DNA of 64,000 nt from Siphonodentalium dalli (GCA_032622095.1 CP136066.1:58496609-58560608); one strand, 5' to 3'; numbered from the stretch's first letter, positions 1 to 11,719 are shown. Program-made: numbers and translations. Notes: generated by a model not told the origin, from the letters alone.

Positions 1-65
1 GAATATAGGGGATATAGAAACTTCCCAGAAGGGAAAAGTAACTAAAAACATTGTTAATTTGAGAC

Positions 66-137
66 TATAGATACTACCCCTGCGCGGGGTAGTATGATTA
101 GCATCACTAAATTCACCCTCTTTGGACCTCATTCTGT
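66..137 (+). mobile_element. Partial palindromic MITE (P family)
   Basis: This is the loop and right arm of the ~93-bp P hairpin (GCATCACTAAATTCACCCTC, then ACCTCATTCTG). The sequence before it, from position 1, also resembles 20880-20960, so the repeat is longer than the hairpin. Confidence 0.7.
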
Positions 138-597
138 AAATGACATACATGCTATTTGCAGGCTTGCTCATGCCCAAATTTAGCTGCAGGATAATTGTAA
201 TAATAAAAATTATGTGCGATAAATATGTTATCAAATACCAGCTTGTGTTGTTATCAATTGCCGTCGGTGGGAGTAACATGGTTGTTGTGGTGATAGAGGG
301 ACCCATGATTTTTGAAGTGGGTTTACGGGATAACTCAAGTACATGTACTGTGAATTGCTTTGATTTTGTCGGGCATCACGCCATCAGTGCTACAGGCTTC
401 ATTTCACACGCTGGTGAGGTAGTCATTTATTGTTTATTAACCTCTGCGTGGTGAAACCATTATTCTTTGTTATTAGACCAATTAATTGAGCATTGTTACT
501 AACTGTACTATTATATATATACTAACCATTATAGGGATCAGACAATGTTGTATATATAAACAATTATGAATAGGCCACTGACAAATTAAATTAATTA
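138..597. other. No gene seen; includes a repeat related to 11040-11120
   Basis: The stretch TCAATTGCCGTCGGTGGGAG to AGAGGGACCC at about 250-305 resembles 11060-11130. The 104-codon frame at 140-454 has no recognisable features and lies in this repeat. Confidence 0.5.
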
Positions 598-802
598 TGT
601 TTCATCTCGTCTTCTGTCTTTTTTTTTCTCAACCCATTTTACGATGTTTGGGAAGAAAACTTTATGCCCGATCTTCGTTTCCATACATGAGATTTACTTT
701 ACCAACTCTTGACTAAATTATTTCGTTGATGCCGATTTCATGGTTGGGTCTATCGACTGAGTCAACAGATAATAGACTCCCACAATTTAGAAGGATTTTA
801 CA
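598..802 (+). repeat. Dispersed repeat, copy 1
   Basis: It starts GTTTCATCTCGTCTTCTGT and ends AAGGATTTTACAGT. A diverged copy with the same ends lies at 31977-32186. Identity unknown. Confidence 0.6.
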
Positions 803-1389
803 GTGTTTTTTGTCGGATCATGTTCATATTTTATGTGCAGGTTTATGATGACGCACCCCTCACCTCTGCGTTTTTTGGTATCAATTGGTTGATTGGTTTA
901 GAAAAGAATTAACCCTTCACACAAATGTTATCTGATGCAACAAGTCCAATACTTTTCTTCTGATCTGCCTCACATTTCTTACCTAGGTTTTTTTTTTAGC
1001 ACACTCTTCATTTGTATGGATTTTGGATAAATTAACACTTTTAATCTTGAACCAGGTTTATTAATGGACACTATAATACACATATATATTATGTTTTATT
1101 CCATTAGATGTGATGTCCTGTTTTGAAAATATGATGATTTTTTCCAATAGTTGCATGTGATATAATGATTGGATTTTACAGGAAATATACATGAATTTCA
1201 TAAGATTGTTGAAAATATACCAAAATATTCAAACTCGATTGGATATCTGTTGTTATATCTACCGGTACAATGTTACATAGTATCATTTATTACCTCAACT
1301 TTTAAAGAAATCAAGTTTGAGCAATTGCCATGAGTTGGCATCTTTCGGGGCATGGGGGCATCCATCCATTCAATGGCATTCATACGTAC
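803..1389. other. No gene or clear repeat seen
   Basis: AT-rich sequence without a supported ORF or inverted repeat. Confidence 0.5.
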
Positions 1390-1990
1390 TTACATCAACA
1401 ATTTCTGTTAGCACACCATACAGGTTACATCTCTAATCCGATCATCACCAAACTTCATACGGATCTTCGGGGTGACCTCTAGATGGGAGCATCCCTTTTT
1501 CCCCCGAAATTCTTTAAAAAACATGGCCACCAGCAGCCATCTTGGATTTCAAATTTGAATCCATCAGCACACCCTGCAGCCTACAGCCATCATGGATTTG
1601 ACTCTTTGCATGACTAAATCCTTCAGCACACCCTACAAACGACATCCCTTATCCGATCATCACCACTTTATATGTATCTTTTGGATCACCTCTAGATGGG
1701 AGCTATCAAATTTGAACAATTTTCAATGAAAAACATGGCCACGGGCGGCCATCTTAGATTTTACTCTTGGTATGACTAAATCCTTTCATGAACCATGCAG
1801 GCTACATTCCTCATTCAATCATCACCAAACTTCATATGGATCTTTGAGGTGACCTCTAAAGGGATCCATAAAAAATTTGCGAATTTTGCTGAAAAATAAG
1901 TCGCCAGCAACCATCTTGGATTTTTAACTTTTTGCATTCCTAATCGCTCCATTGACTGTAATACATGAAATTATCCTCTCTCCAAGTTGA
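1390..1990 (+). repeat. Degenerate repeat with GCCATCTTGGATTT motif
   Basis: Phrases such as TCAGCACACCCT, CCGATCATCACCA, GTGACCTCTAGATGGGAGC and GCCATCTTGGATTT recur three to four times at spacings of roughly 150-200 bp. A further copy is at 48540-48720. These look like degenerate tandem copies of one dispersed repeat. Confidence 0.65.
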
Positions 1991-2030
1991 GCTAAAGTGT
2001 CATTGACCCTTTCATATTAATACAGGTAGG

Positions 2031-2630
2031 ATCGTGTGGATACTGGGCGCGTCCCATGTATTCTTGGCTCATCAGCAGACATGCGATCGTCCGTCTGGGC
2101 CGCATTTGGGGCTAGCAGCTAGAGGAGTGTCTCTTCGATGGATTGGAAAGCAGGAAATGCTTTGGTCTGATTTTCGTGGAATGTTTGACGCTGAGGTTGC
2201 TGCCGCACTACCTTCGACGCTGCCAAGCTATGTCGTGCTCCAGCTGGATTCCAGTGAGATCACAAGGGGCCATTATAGAGAATATAGGACAAGCATTCGC
2301 GAGGAAATAGACCATATTATAACCTCTATCCCATCCTGTATGATCATATGGTCACATATCTTACCCTGCTGTTATTATCACACTGCTACCAGTTATCGTG
2401 CCGGGGCGACTATGCGTCGCGATCTTAACCAGCGTATTTTAGGTTACGTTCTAAACAAGGGAGGCCGCGCCATCAAGCACCCGAACATCAAAAGTTCGGA
2501 TAAGCATTTGTTTGAATCGGATGGTGCACATCTGTCTGCTATCGGCACCGATATGTATTTGTATAACCTACAGGGTGCCCTTGAAACTCTTCTCTTCTCA
2601 GATACAGTGATCTTCCCAGAAGGCAATTAA
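2031..2630 (+). CDS. SGNH-hydrolase-like ORF, probably from a mobile element
   Basis: A frame of about 200 codons follows an acceptor-like TACAG at 2021-2025 and ends with TAA. It begins IVWILGASH, corresponding to the block I Gly-x-Ser of SGNH hydrolases, and contains IIWSHILP, an RRDLN motif and ESDGAHLSAIG, which supplies the block V Asp and His. The usual Gly-x-Asn-Asp of block III is replaced by QLDSSEI, so activity is doubtful. This version, with the DGAHLS-IG-D and NLQGALE ending, is one I know from repeat-encoded proteins of fish and molluscs, including third ORFs of DIRS/Ngaro retroelements (recalled, not searched). Sequence just downstream (2643-2990) recurs at 17999-18436, which supports a mobile origin. 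Confidence 0.7.
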   Translation: MVWILGASHVFLAHQQTCDRPSGPHLGLAARGVSLRWIGKQEMLWSDFRGMFDAEVAAALPSTLPSYVVLQLDSSEITRGHYREYRTSIREEIDHIITSIPSCMIIWSHILPCCYYHTATSYRAGATMRRDLNQRILGYVLNKGGRAIKHPNIKSSDKHLFESDGAHLSAIGTDMYLYNLQGALETLLFSDTVIFPEGN

Positions 2631-2642
2631 TGATGCATAGTC

Positions 2643-2990
2643 CGAATTAACGCTTGCAAATTACTATTTCTTGGCTTCGGGGTAAAAAATATTTGATTCG
2701 AGTCGAGGAACCCACCTATCAAAGCTCAGAGTGATCAGATATCAATGTTTTAAATCTATTATTTTTCACCGCCGATAATTTTAAGTGGCTCAGCAAACAG
2801 CTGCCGCAAAATTTCATTGAACAAAATGTTCATAAATAACAGGTTTTGGTAAATTTTATACTATAGTTGACTGGTTAGCATTATTTCTGGGCAATTACTC
2901 GATTCTGATAACTGAAGCGGCTTTCAAAAAAAAAATTGTTGTTGGAATCTGATGATATGGGGAAAATCGAATCGGATTGAGTATCTTTAA
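2643..2990 (+). repeat. Dispersed repeat, copy 1 (3' tail of the SGNH ORF element?)
   Basis: From AAATTACTATTTCTTGGCTT onward this stretch matches 17999-18436 over about 340 bp with gaps, including CAAAGCTCAGAGTGATCAGA and GGTTAGCATTATTT. It starts directly after the SGNH ORF, so it may be that element's 3' non-coding tail. Confidence 0.7.
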
Positions 2991-3090
2991 CCCTTTCCAT
3001 ACTGAATGCATTCTCCAATTTAGTTATAAATGTATACATTGAAATGGTCTATTATTCATCTGCAGGGATGTTCATTTAATAAAGAGAGGA

Positions 3091-3225
3091 TCAACAACGA
3101 GTCCCCAGTTTATTGCAGAATTTACAAAATGAGTCCAGTAAAATAGGTCTGGACCGAGGTGCAGACCTAATTTACTGGATGAGTTTTGTAAATTCCGCTA
3201 TAAACTAGGGAAAAGTTGTAGATTC
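3091..3225 (+). repeat. Inverted-repeat element (G family), copy 1
   Basis: The arms TTTACAAAATGAGTCCAGTA and TACTGGATGAGTTTTGTAAA surround AGGTCTGGACC. A related copy is at 10271-10410, also flanked by AGGATC and ending near TTGATCCAAAACCTC. Confidence 0.75.
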
Positions 3226-3884
3226 TATTTATGACATGATCCAAAACCTCGACAAAACATACTTAAATCAACAAGTAGGACTCAAAACTAACATCGGCTT
3301 CTATAAGGCATGCGATGACTTTTCACTTAACTATGCGTTGTTATTCCACATAAGGAAATATTCCCAGATAAATAAAGACTCTTTGGCGTATTTAATAGTG
3401 TATATTTAATGACATAACTTTTAAAACTCATCATTCATTATAGTTTGTTAGAAAAATATTGGAAGCCATAGAATTTTTAGACTTAGCATAAGGAATGTAA
3501 ACAGAGGAGAAATTGGAAGTCAAAGGTCACCTGGCACTATTTCCTGTTATTAAACGAACGTATAATATCACAATTTATAGAATGGGTTTATTGAATGGAA
3601 TAAGGGTAGGACCATGTAATAAAAACATATGACAAACAGATGAAAAGATAATATATAGTTATGGCCTTCCAAAAATTAAATATTGTTTCTTTAAATATGC
3701 TGTTGGAACAAATGCATACTGGTACATGAGAGAGAGAATTTACTTCTCCTTCGGACAAAAATATAGGGAGAAGTGGCACATTTTTTGTGAGAAGATGTCT
3801 CTCAAGTCGTCATCGAGGCTGGTCCCTGGCCGACGTTAATTCAAATGGCTGCTTAGCACATGGTCGGTATCTGTCATATTGAAT

Positions 3885-4762
3885 GTGGTAGTGCAACGTA
3901 GTTCTCTCCTGCTCATCCCTCATGTCGTGTACTCTCGGTCGGCTTATTGGACACTTTTCGCATAATGAATTACAATGTACTACTGTTAAGTTACGGATGG
4001 CCTTCGTGATGGGTCTGTCACAAGAATATTAAAGTAAAGACATATTTTGTTCTTTTACCAATCATAAATATTGCATAAATAGCATGTCATCATTGTCAAG
4101 ATCATACACAGTGTTAGTAAACAAAAGTCTTGTTATGTTGCAGTACAGTACGTAGAGAGTGTGCGATAAGAAAAACAATCAACACTGTGTGAACTTTGGT
4201 TAAAACTGATGTTTACAACATACTGTTACAGCGCTCGTTATTCTCGCAACTCAATATTTCGGTATTGAAAGGGTCACTGAAAATCAATTTCCCCAAAAAA
4301 TCACTACAGTGTTGAGTGTATCGCTTATTGTTCACTATTTACATGCTGTATATAAACAAACGCTCGGCTCACACAAAGTGTGTTCTGTGGATAATAACGC
4401 ATTCATATTAACATTTTACTTTACTATTAACCCTTTGTATCAACCCATGTTTCCTTGATCATTTTTGAAATTTATTGATTATAATAATGTGATGCATTGA
4501 TGTATCACATTATTATAATCAATAAATTTGAAAAATGATCAAGGAAATATGGGTTGATACAAAAATCGGACTTGGCACTGAAAGGGTTAATATATTATTA
4601 AGGAAATTTTATTAATTTTGTAACTGTAATTTCTAAATTATAACCTATAACGAAGGCTATTCGTGCATTTAATGTGATAGTGCAGCGAAGTTCTCTCCTG
4701 CTCATCCCTCATATCCTGTACTCTCGGCTGGCTTATTGGACCCATTTCGCATAATGAATTAC
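3885..4762 (+). repeat. Two direct repeats of ~88 bp flanking 700 bp
   Basis: 3885-3975 and 4674-4762 share TTCTCTCCTGCTCATCCCTC, the CTCTCGG motif and CGCATAATGAATTAC. The interior (3976-4673) has no gene but contains the C-shell MITE at 4431-4586. The two repeats could be long terminal repeats or a segmental duplication; there are no coding remains to decide. Confidence 0.6.
4431..4586. mobile_element. TTAA-flanked MITE, C shell, no core
   Basis: TTAA at 4427-4430 and 4587-4590 bracket a near-palindrome: TTCCTTGATCATTTTTGAAA and its complement. The left end lacks the GTGCCAAGTCCGATTTT present on the right, so one end is shortened. The TTAA target and CCCTTT end are typical of piggyBac-type elements. 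Confidence 0.75.
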
Positions 4763-4913
4763 TACTGAATAGGGTACTACATCACTAGAAATTGTGTTCT
4801 TCTATCAGTTGTCTTTTGCCATATACTAAGTTACGATGACTGTTTCAAGAAGGCAAGCATGGATACACAAGCTTTCCATGCAATCATCCACTGACTGAGA
4901 TGATAGCAACATA

Positions 4914-5124
4914 CAGTAATGCCCCAAATAATTGACTCCTTAACCACAGGAATTATGGGTAACTTTTCGGTATTTAGTCGGAAATATGGCTTGTTGCCAT
5001 TCATCGGAAATCTCGCAGTGAGAGCTTTCCGATGAATGGCAACAGGCCATATTTCCGACTAAATCCTGAAAAGTTACCCGTAATTCTGCTGTGGTTAAGT
5101 AGTCGATTACATAGGGCATTACTG
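4914..5124. mobile_element. Palindromic Tc1/mariner-type MITE (T family)
   Basis: This 211-bp near-perfect palindrome has ends CAGTAATGCC and GGCATTACTG between TA dinucleotides. Internal landmarks are ACCACAG-AATTATGGGTAAC, GGATTTAGTCGGAAATATGG and a GCTTTCCGATGAATGGC arm. CAGT ends with a TA target suggest Tc1/mariner mobilisation. It has no coding capacity. Confidence 0.85.
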
Positions 5125-5271
5125 TACATGACAAAAATTGTCAAAACAAAAAGTTGAAAAAGATGACATTAAATTATTTGTTTAATTTGTTATGTTTATT
5201 ATCCGCATCGCTTATGGCATTATCAATGAAACTAGCTCAACTTGGGGAGGGGATAAGTCATGCATACAGAC

Positions 5272-5318
5272 TAATAATTCTGCTGTGGTTAAGGAGTCGA
5301 TTATTTAGGGCATTACTG
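5272..5318 (+). mobile_element. Right-end fragment of a T-family MITE
   Basis: It holds only TAATTCTGCTGTGGTTAAGG through GGCATTACTG, followed by TA. The 112-codon frame at 5154-5492 overlaps it and is not considered a gene. Confidence 0.75.
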
Positions 5319-5324
5319 TATGCA

Positions 5325-5699
5325 CAAAATAATTACAGCAAACAGAACCATATCACCTTAATTACTGCGAGTGGCAAGAAGTTTGAACATCACTATTTCC
5401 TCACAAAAAGATTCATAGTCAATTTTCTGCGAAAAGTTTTAGGGCCGTCCGAAAAATTTACGACTATTAGCTATTGTAATCCTTATCAGTAGTAGTTCAT
5501 TATGCGAAGGATGCTAATTGTGCTGGAACTGGAATAAATGCAGTAAAGAAGTCTCTTCTGCTGTCGCCCAGATGTTCTCATTGGGCCACTTCCAAGGGAT
5601 ATAACTCTTTATATATTCAATTGATTCTCCCATTTACTTATAAAAGGATATATTGGAATGTTCTATTTTTCATTTGGAGGGATGTTCAGATAATCGAAG
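5325..5699. other. No gene; F repeat near 5620
   Basis: The only recognisable item is an F-family segment (TATATTGGAATGTTCTATTT). Confidence 0.5.
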
Positions 5700-6060
5700 C
5701 AGATGAGAAGATAATACAAGTGTTGATGGATTTCTATCATATATATATGGGTGAGTCATTCTCATATATATGTGAGTCATAGGAAGCCTTGCATATATAA
5801 GAGAATGCACTGGCTTACACAGTCAAGGGAAATATTGTTAGCCCAATGTATTCTTTTATATATGCGAGGCTCCCTCTGGGAGACTCGCATATATAAGAGA
5901 ATGCATTGGCACAGGGTTTTCGCAAAATTTTAGGTAAGATAAAACAATATTTACCTTGACCTTGTAAGCCAGGGCATTCTCTTATATATGCGAGGTTCCT
6001 ATGGGATACTTGGATATATAAGAGAATGCACTGGCACAGGATCTTTAATATATTATGAGT
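5700..6060. repeat. Cluster of H-core hairpins
   Basis: Several arms of the ATATATGCGAG / CTCGCATATATAAGAGAATGC hairpin lie in both orientations, with AGCCAGTGCATTC variants and ACAGGGTTTTCGCAAAATTT shell pieces. They form degenerate nested copies. Confidence 0.7.
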
Positions 6061-6259
6061 ATTTATTGACTGTTCACTACCTTTATTGCATATATAAAGC
6101 CTGCTTTTAATATATAGGCAACATAGCTTTATTAGGCTAACATAGCTTTATTAGACTGTACATAAATCCAGCTATTTATGGGGCGATTTCCTACTCTATT
6201 CAATAGACAATATGCAACAAATGAATAAATGAGTCAAGGATGCGTGAAAAGTTCATTAA

Positions 6260-6649
6260 CCCTTTACCCAACACAGCGGCCCTGTGCCAATGCATTCTCT
6301 TATATATGCGAGTTGACCATAGGTCGCCTCGCATATATAAGAGAATGCATTGGCTTAACACATTAAAAATTATAAAATTGTTAAAGAATGTAAGAAAAAA
6401 TGGTAAAAAGTGTTAAAAAAAGATTTTTTTTAGGCCAATGCATTCTCTTATATATGCGAGGCGACCTATGGTCGACTCGCATATATAAGAGAATGCATTG
6501 GCACAGGGCATAACTAACTATCACAATGTGGTCAAGGAGCCGGTTCCAATGATATCCATATTTGTATGGTTCTATTGAGACAGACCGAAGATATTTTAGG
6601 CTGTTGAAGCTTTATTTGGCCGGTTTTGGCCGGTTTGTTGGGTAAAGGG
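6260..6649. mobile_element. TTAA-flanked MITE, A shell with two H cores
   Basis: TTAA duplications at 6256 and 6650 bracket ends CCCTTTACCCAACA and TGTTGGGTAAAGGG. Inside are two ~75-bp H hairpins (6290-6356 and 6434-6506) and AT-rich spacer. The region ATATCTTCGG to GGCCGGTTTTGGCC follows. No ORF. It is nearly identical, reversed, to 32995-33387. Confidence 0.85.
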
Positions 6650-6653
6650 TTAA

Positions 6654-7094
6654 TTTACTCTGAACGATGTAAAACAACATGATAATTAAAATGGAAATGA
6701 GTAAATGGCTATAATCATCAGGTTCTTATTCGTGGTTCTTTGTGTATGTAACTCATATTCATTTTTTTATTGGATATTTTCTGTGGAGTATTGTAGGAGA
6801 TGACCCATATATGGTTGGAGGTACAGCGTGCCTTTAAGAATTGTGCACGTACCTGGAGACAAAGTCAATGCCATCATTATGATTCAGAACATTTTATCAT
6901 CTCTAATTCACTATAAAATTAAACAAAATGTGAAAATCTGGAAATAATGTTTTCCTTTTGAATCAACTCTTTTGTCCGTTTTTCCATGTCATGAATAATA
7001 AGTAGCTTCCTCAGAATTGTAAATACATGGGCATCATCAAATAAATCAATATGTAGCTATAATGCAGTCGTTTTGACTGTGTGGCCATATCCTG
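6654..7094. other. No gene or repeat seen
   Basis: Unremarkable AT-rich sequence between the A-shell MITE and the SGNH pseudogene. Confidence 0.5.
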
Positions 7095-7539
7095 GTTACA
7101 CCAGGTTACACCATCAACCGGATGACACAAATTCTCCAAACCATCAAGGCCAGTAATTTGATGCCATACACGCATGTTATATTTCTTGTCGGAACCAATG
7201 ATATTGAACGCAAAACTTCAAAGCAAATTATGTCGGCATACAACAATCTCATAACAGTTTCTAAGACCGTTTGTCATGCCAAAATCACCTTTCTGTCAAT
7301 ATTACCTCGCCCAAAGGATCAATCGTTTAGGAGCGAAAGTCATGGAAGTAAATTGCAAGTTGAAGCAATTGTGTGTTGAGCACAAATTGTCTTTTATTTG
7401 TGCTTATAAACCATTCGTTGCATTTGGCAAAATCAAAGAGAATCTCTACGACGGCAATGATATGCTTCATCTAAATTTAGATGGAACACGAAGATTGCGC
7501 CATTTGTTAATCAACGTTGTTAAAAGGACCTCTGATTAA
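7095..7539 (+). pseudogene. Frameshifted SGNH/GDSL esterase-like domain
   Basis: Two overlapping frames together cover one domain. The first (from about 7095) gives PGYTINRMTQIL, then HVIFLVGTND, the block III Gly-x-Asn-Asp, and SILPRPKD. The second takes over at about 7322-7330, one base out of phase, and gives KVMEVNCKLKQLC and a block V motif, DMLHLNLDGTRRL, before a stop. A one-base indel explains the split. Block I is missing upstream. Esterase domains of this kind occur in ORF1 of CR1/L2-type LINEs and other retroelements, so a mobile origin is likely. It belongs to a different subfamily from the ORF at 2031. Confidence 0.72.
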
Positions 7540-7829
7540 ATTGTTGTTTTCATGTGCCTTGTATTTTTGTGCCTTGTCTGTGCTCTATTGATCTCCATTT
7601 CAGGTGATGTCAACATCTTCAGGGCCTTTTGCCCGGGAGCAATAGGAGTGAAGTAAAAATTCTTGTGATCATAACAATGTGTGAAGTCCTAATGACGTAC
7701 GTCGCTTACGTAAAAATATCAAGCATTTAATTCACAATTTTTATTTCATAACAAAGCATATTCAACGCTCTAAAATAATGACAACACTGAACTGACATGT
7801 TTATATGAACAAAGTACACCACTGCAGTC

Positions 7830-8428
7830 CAATGAGTCTACATTTTTGCCGCGAGAAACGACAACATATTAATATTATTATATTAACGCTTCGGTGCAAC
7901 AATCTGTCCCGACTTACTGAATACGCGCTCAGAAGGCATAATTGCGACATATTTATATCCAGAGATATGTTTGCGCAAATTCCGACAGCGTTGTATAGTT
8001 TGCATTTCGTCATTGTATGGATGGGGATCATGGTCTAATTATTTCTTTGTGTGCACTAATTTGAGCTGCATATATGAGACGACTATAACGCACGCCCATC
8101 ATTATACAACGCGTTGACACTCCCTTTGTTATGAATGCTTTTAGAACTTTCTTCAGTGTTGCTCTGGGCGTCTTGTCTGGCTGGTTATCTTCTCATATCG
8201 CTGGTTCTCGTTTCGTCTCGCTGGTTCTCTTCCATTACTTACAAGCACGCGTTATTGCCTCGGAGTATATTAAATTTGTTGACGTTCGATGTCGTAAAAC
8301 CGACTAAAAGAAGAAAATATAGCGTGCCGTGATATGCCGACTATTCAAGTAATCCAATACCGACTACACGGTATTAAAAATTAAACCGCGGTATGACTAA
8401 ATACCGAAAAAACCGTGAAGCCCTATCA
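7830..8428 (-). pseudogene. Decayed hAT transposase C-terminus
   Basis: On the minus strand, roughly 8000 to 7830, the reading gives LRKHISGYKYVAIMP, then SERVFSKSGQIVAPKR, a stop, and after a frame change NINMLSFLAAKM. The SERVFS-x-x-G motif and the following Asn-rich helix are hallmarks of the hAT dimerisation domain. The plus-strand end CCGTGAAGCCCTA at 8412-8424 looks like a hAT terminal inverted repeat, but I did not find its partner or a target duplication. The element is therefore broken and its limits uncertain. Confidence 0.6.
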
Positions 8429-8429
8429 A

Positions 8430-10270
8430 TGACAAGTGGTGATGGAAAACATTTCCGGAATGAGACTTTGGATTTAGGAGTAAATGCAATTCTATGACTT
8501 ATTTTTTATTCTAAGTGTATAATGCTATAACAGCTTTTGTTGTATTCATATCTGAACCTCTGTCAATGATCTTTGTGAAATATACATGTTCATGACTAAA
8601 TGATGGTAATTAATTGTATTGCACCTCCGATAATTAAAGATCGCGGTAGATATAACGGACATATATACCAGGAGAAAGCTGGCAACTTTGAAGATTCAAC
8701 ATGAATATACATGTACAGGGTTTTGAATGCCATTGTATATAATCATATATGGCCTGTCGATGCAAGCATCACCACAGCTGGACCCAGTTTCCACTCTATA
8801 TATATATATACCATTGTTATGCTAAATAATATTTCTGACCAGTACTCCACAATTGGTGTAGAGTACTGCGTAAATATGCAAATAACTCTCCCTAGAACTC
8901 AACAGCCAGATTATGTTGAACATTGACCATAGTTGTTTATTATGTCCGTGATATTTGAGCTATTTGATAAATTAATTCCTGATCAGAGGCGCATAGAATT
9001 TTCCCATAGTTACCATTTCAGACCCTAATGAGATTTCATTTTATCGGTAATACTTCCACTGTCTTAACTCCTTCAGATCTGTTTATTTCATATTAAAATA
9101 TGACTAGAAACCGAAAGTGAGTTTTCGATGAAATATCATACTAGGTTCTTTAAAAAAAAAAAATTTATGGATTGGAAGTAGCTGAACACAAATGAAAAAC
9201 AAATTTCACTGTTCAAATAATCATAGGTCATGAATAATAGGAAAACAAACAACAATTTAATGTCAGTTCCGAACAGTAGAAACGGATATAGAAGATATGA
9301 ATGAAAATGTATCTATTTTCAAATTCAGGCCACCATTTTGGCAGCCATCTTGCTATTGAAGAACCAGTGTTTCCTGTAAAATATAGTACGATGTAATAGC
9401 ATCCCAATAATGTGTACATTTGTATACATTATTTAAGATATCGTCTCCAACAGAATTGATTAAACTGACTTAGTTCATATTTTGAAACACGTCGGTCATG
9501 TTGGACACCATCTTGGATTATAGGAAATGCTCAAGGGTGTGAACTCCACACCCACCCAGAAATTGAAGCACATACCATCCAGAATCACAATCCGCTGTGA
9601 AAAAAAATTTAAACAGAGAATTTTTACTGAACCCCTAAAATTTGCCCTTTGCTTCTGGATAGATCTTCAAGAAAATATGGACACAGATATACTGCTTGTT
9701 CATTTACTCCCTTGCTCGCAATTAGCTGCATAATAATAACCATTTATGTACAACAAATTTTAATTGCTAATAAATATAATGATTATGCAAATTAGGCTAA
9801 CACCACAGTGATTATTATGAAAGTTTGAGATTTATAAACAGTGTTGTCAGGAGAATGGTGAGGGAATTTGTGTCATTAATTTTATTATTCATGTACCAAA
9901 TAAATGTATGCGTACAGTTGTAAGATATCATTTTCTATCCTCTATGCACACTATATTGCATTTTGGTGAGAATTTGACACAAAAAATGAAGTAATTTTTG
10001 TAGAAGTGCATAGCTAGTAAATTTTTGTAAACCATTTACGGTAAGGAATCTTCAGTTTGAACAGTAAATATTACCATAAATATTGCCCGGTAATATCAAC
10101 TGCCATGGTACATGTACGTAATGGGCATTTTACATGTTTGAATGAGGTATAATAATTGCCAATATAACTTTTGTATAATGCATCATCTCATTCCTTTGTT
10201 CCCAGCGACTAGCATATTATTACTATTAACCTCATTATTATTATCATTAATTGTTAATATTTTCCTAGTA
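8430..10270. other. No gene seen
   Basis: AT-rich; short frames at 8711, 9228 and 9527 show no motif, neighbouring splice logic or composition change. Short TATATA runs at 8800. Confidence 0.5.
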
Positions 10271-10410
10271 TTAAGAGGATCTCCAACGAGTTAAAACTCA
10301 TCCCGAAAATTAGGTCTGGAATGAGCCTCTGGCAAGGTCCAGACTTAATTTACTGGACAAGTTTTTTTCGCTATAAACTGGGGATGAGTTGAAGATGCAA
10401 TTTATTATTT
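10271..10410 (+). repeat. Inverted-repeat element (G family), copy 2
   Basis: It is the diverged partner of 3091-3225, with AGGTCTGG and CCAGACTTAATTTACTGG arms. Confidence 0.7.
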
Positions 10411-10499
10411 GATCCAAAACCTCCATAAATGTTCCGTGACAGTTAAATAACATGCTTTGAGGTATTTAATTAAACTGTGCATGACTGGAGGTTCTTGAA

Positions 10500-10690
10500 A
10501 TTTTTCAAAAAACCCTGTGCCAATGCATTCTCTTATATATGCGAGTCTGCCATAGGGAGCGTCGCATTATAAGAGAATACATTGGCCTAACAATGTTTAC
10601 CTTTAGCTTGTAAGCCAGTGCATTCTCTTATATATGGCACAGGATCTTTAATGCTGCACTAGTGCAGCTCACGCCATGAAGGGGTTAAAT
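10500..10690. mobile_element. B-shell MITE with H core, damaged
   Basis: AAAAAACCCTGTGCCAATGC leads into an H hairpin (10514-10587). A second partial arm follows, then ATCTTTAATGCTGCACTAGT and GGGGTTAA at the right end. The left TTAA is not intact. Confidence 0.65.
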
Positions 10691-11319
10691 TAAATGTAAT
10701 ATTTGTTCAAATTAAATCAACTATAGTCACAAACATCGATTTAGTGTATGGAATATAAACAGACGACAAGACGGAAGTCAAAGGTCATGTTTCCGCCCAA
10801 CAATTACAGTATATATATATATATATTTCCTGTTATACAATGGTCGTTGATTACCGGTATTATAATATGGTTTATACAACGAAAGAAGGGTCAGATCATG
10901 TCTTATAAATCTTGTGTATATACATGTATGAGAATTTGAATTTGAAAGCATTCCTGCCACTATCTCAGATGAGTTGCACCACATGCTAATAGATATAATT
11001 TAATCATCACATGACATTTGTAACAATAGGTTCAATAAAGGTATTATCAAATCCAAGTTTGTGTTGTTGTCAATTGCTGTTCGTGGGTGTAACATGGGGT
11101 TGTTGTGGTGACTGACGTTAAAGGGACCCAACTTTTCAGCAATTGTGTGTTGTTATCTGTGTCCACTGCCAGAATGTAAAGTGTACCACTAACATAACAC
11201 CTGAAAAAAAATGTACTAACTTTCTGATATGTTGTTTGTATATGTGCACACTCCACAGTACTAGGGTATGAGCCTATGAGTATTCAATAGCCATCCATAT
11301 GGATATTTTAGTAATCAAA

Positions 11320-11465
11320 ATGTAATCATGATTACAGGTACATTTGAAAGTAATCGATTACGATTACTTCTAATAAAACAATGTCATGATTACTGATTAC
11401 AGGCAATTACTCCAAATTTTGTAATCAATTACTTTGATTACGATTACTGATTACAATTACCCCAA
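11320..11465 (+). repeat. GTAATC/GATTAC-rich stretch
   Basis: GTAATC, GATTAC and ATTACTTTGATTACGATTAC recur about a dozen times in both orientations. Such arrays often lie at the ends of hAT-type elements, but no target duplication was found here. Confidence 0.6.
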
Positions 11466-11546
11466 TTCTGGACCCAAGACCTTTGAGGTGGGCTCATGTG
11501 AAATTACATAGAAGTCTGTAAAGCAATGATCATCAACAAGTACATA

Positions 11547-11717
11547 CAGTAATGCCCAAAATAATCGACTCCTTAACCACAGCAGAATTATAGGTAATTT
11601 TCAGGATTTAGTCAGAGCTTTCCGATGAATGGCAACAATCCATATTTCCGACTAAATCCTGAAAAATTACCCATAATTCTGCTGTGGTTAAGGAGTCGAT
11701 TATTTAGGGCATTACTG
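11547..11717. mobile_element. T-family MITE, shortened
   Basis: CAGTAATGCCC to GGCATTACTG in a TA context; the left arm is internally shortened (about 40 bp). It is followed at once by H-core sequence at 11720. Confidence 0.8.
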
Positions 11718-11719
11718 TA

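Noticed and set aside
3885-4762. LTR retrotransposon suggested by 88-bp direct repeats
   Set aside because: No coding remains, primer-binding site or TG/CA ends between them; kept only as a repeat pair.
5154-5492. 112-codon frame with a hydrophobic start
   Set aside because: Half of it is the right end of a T-family MITE; the rest has no family signal.
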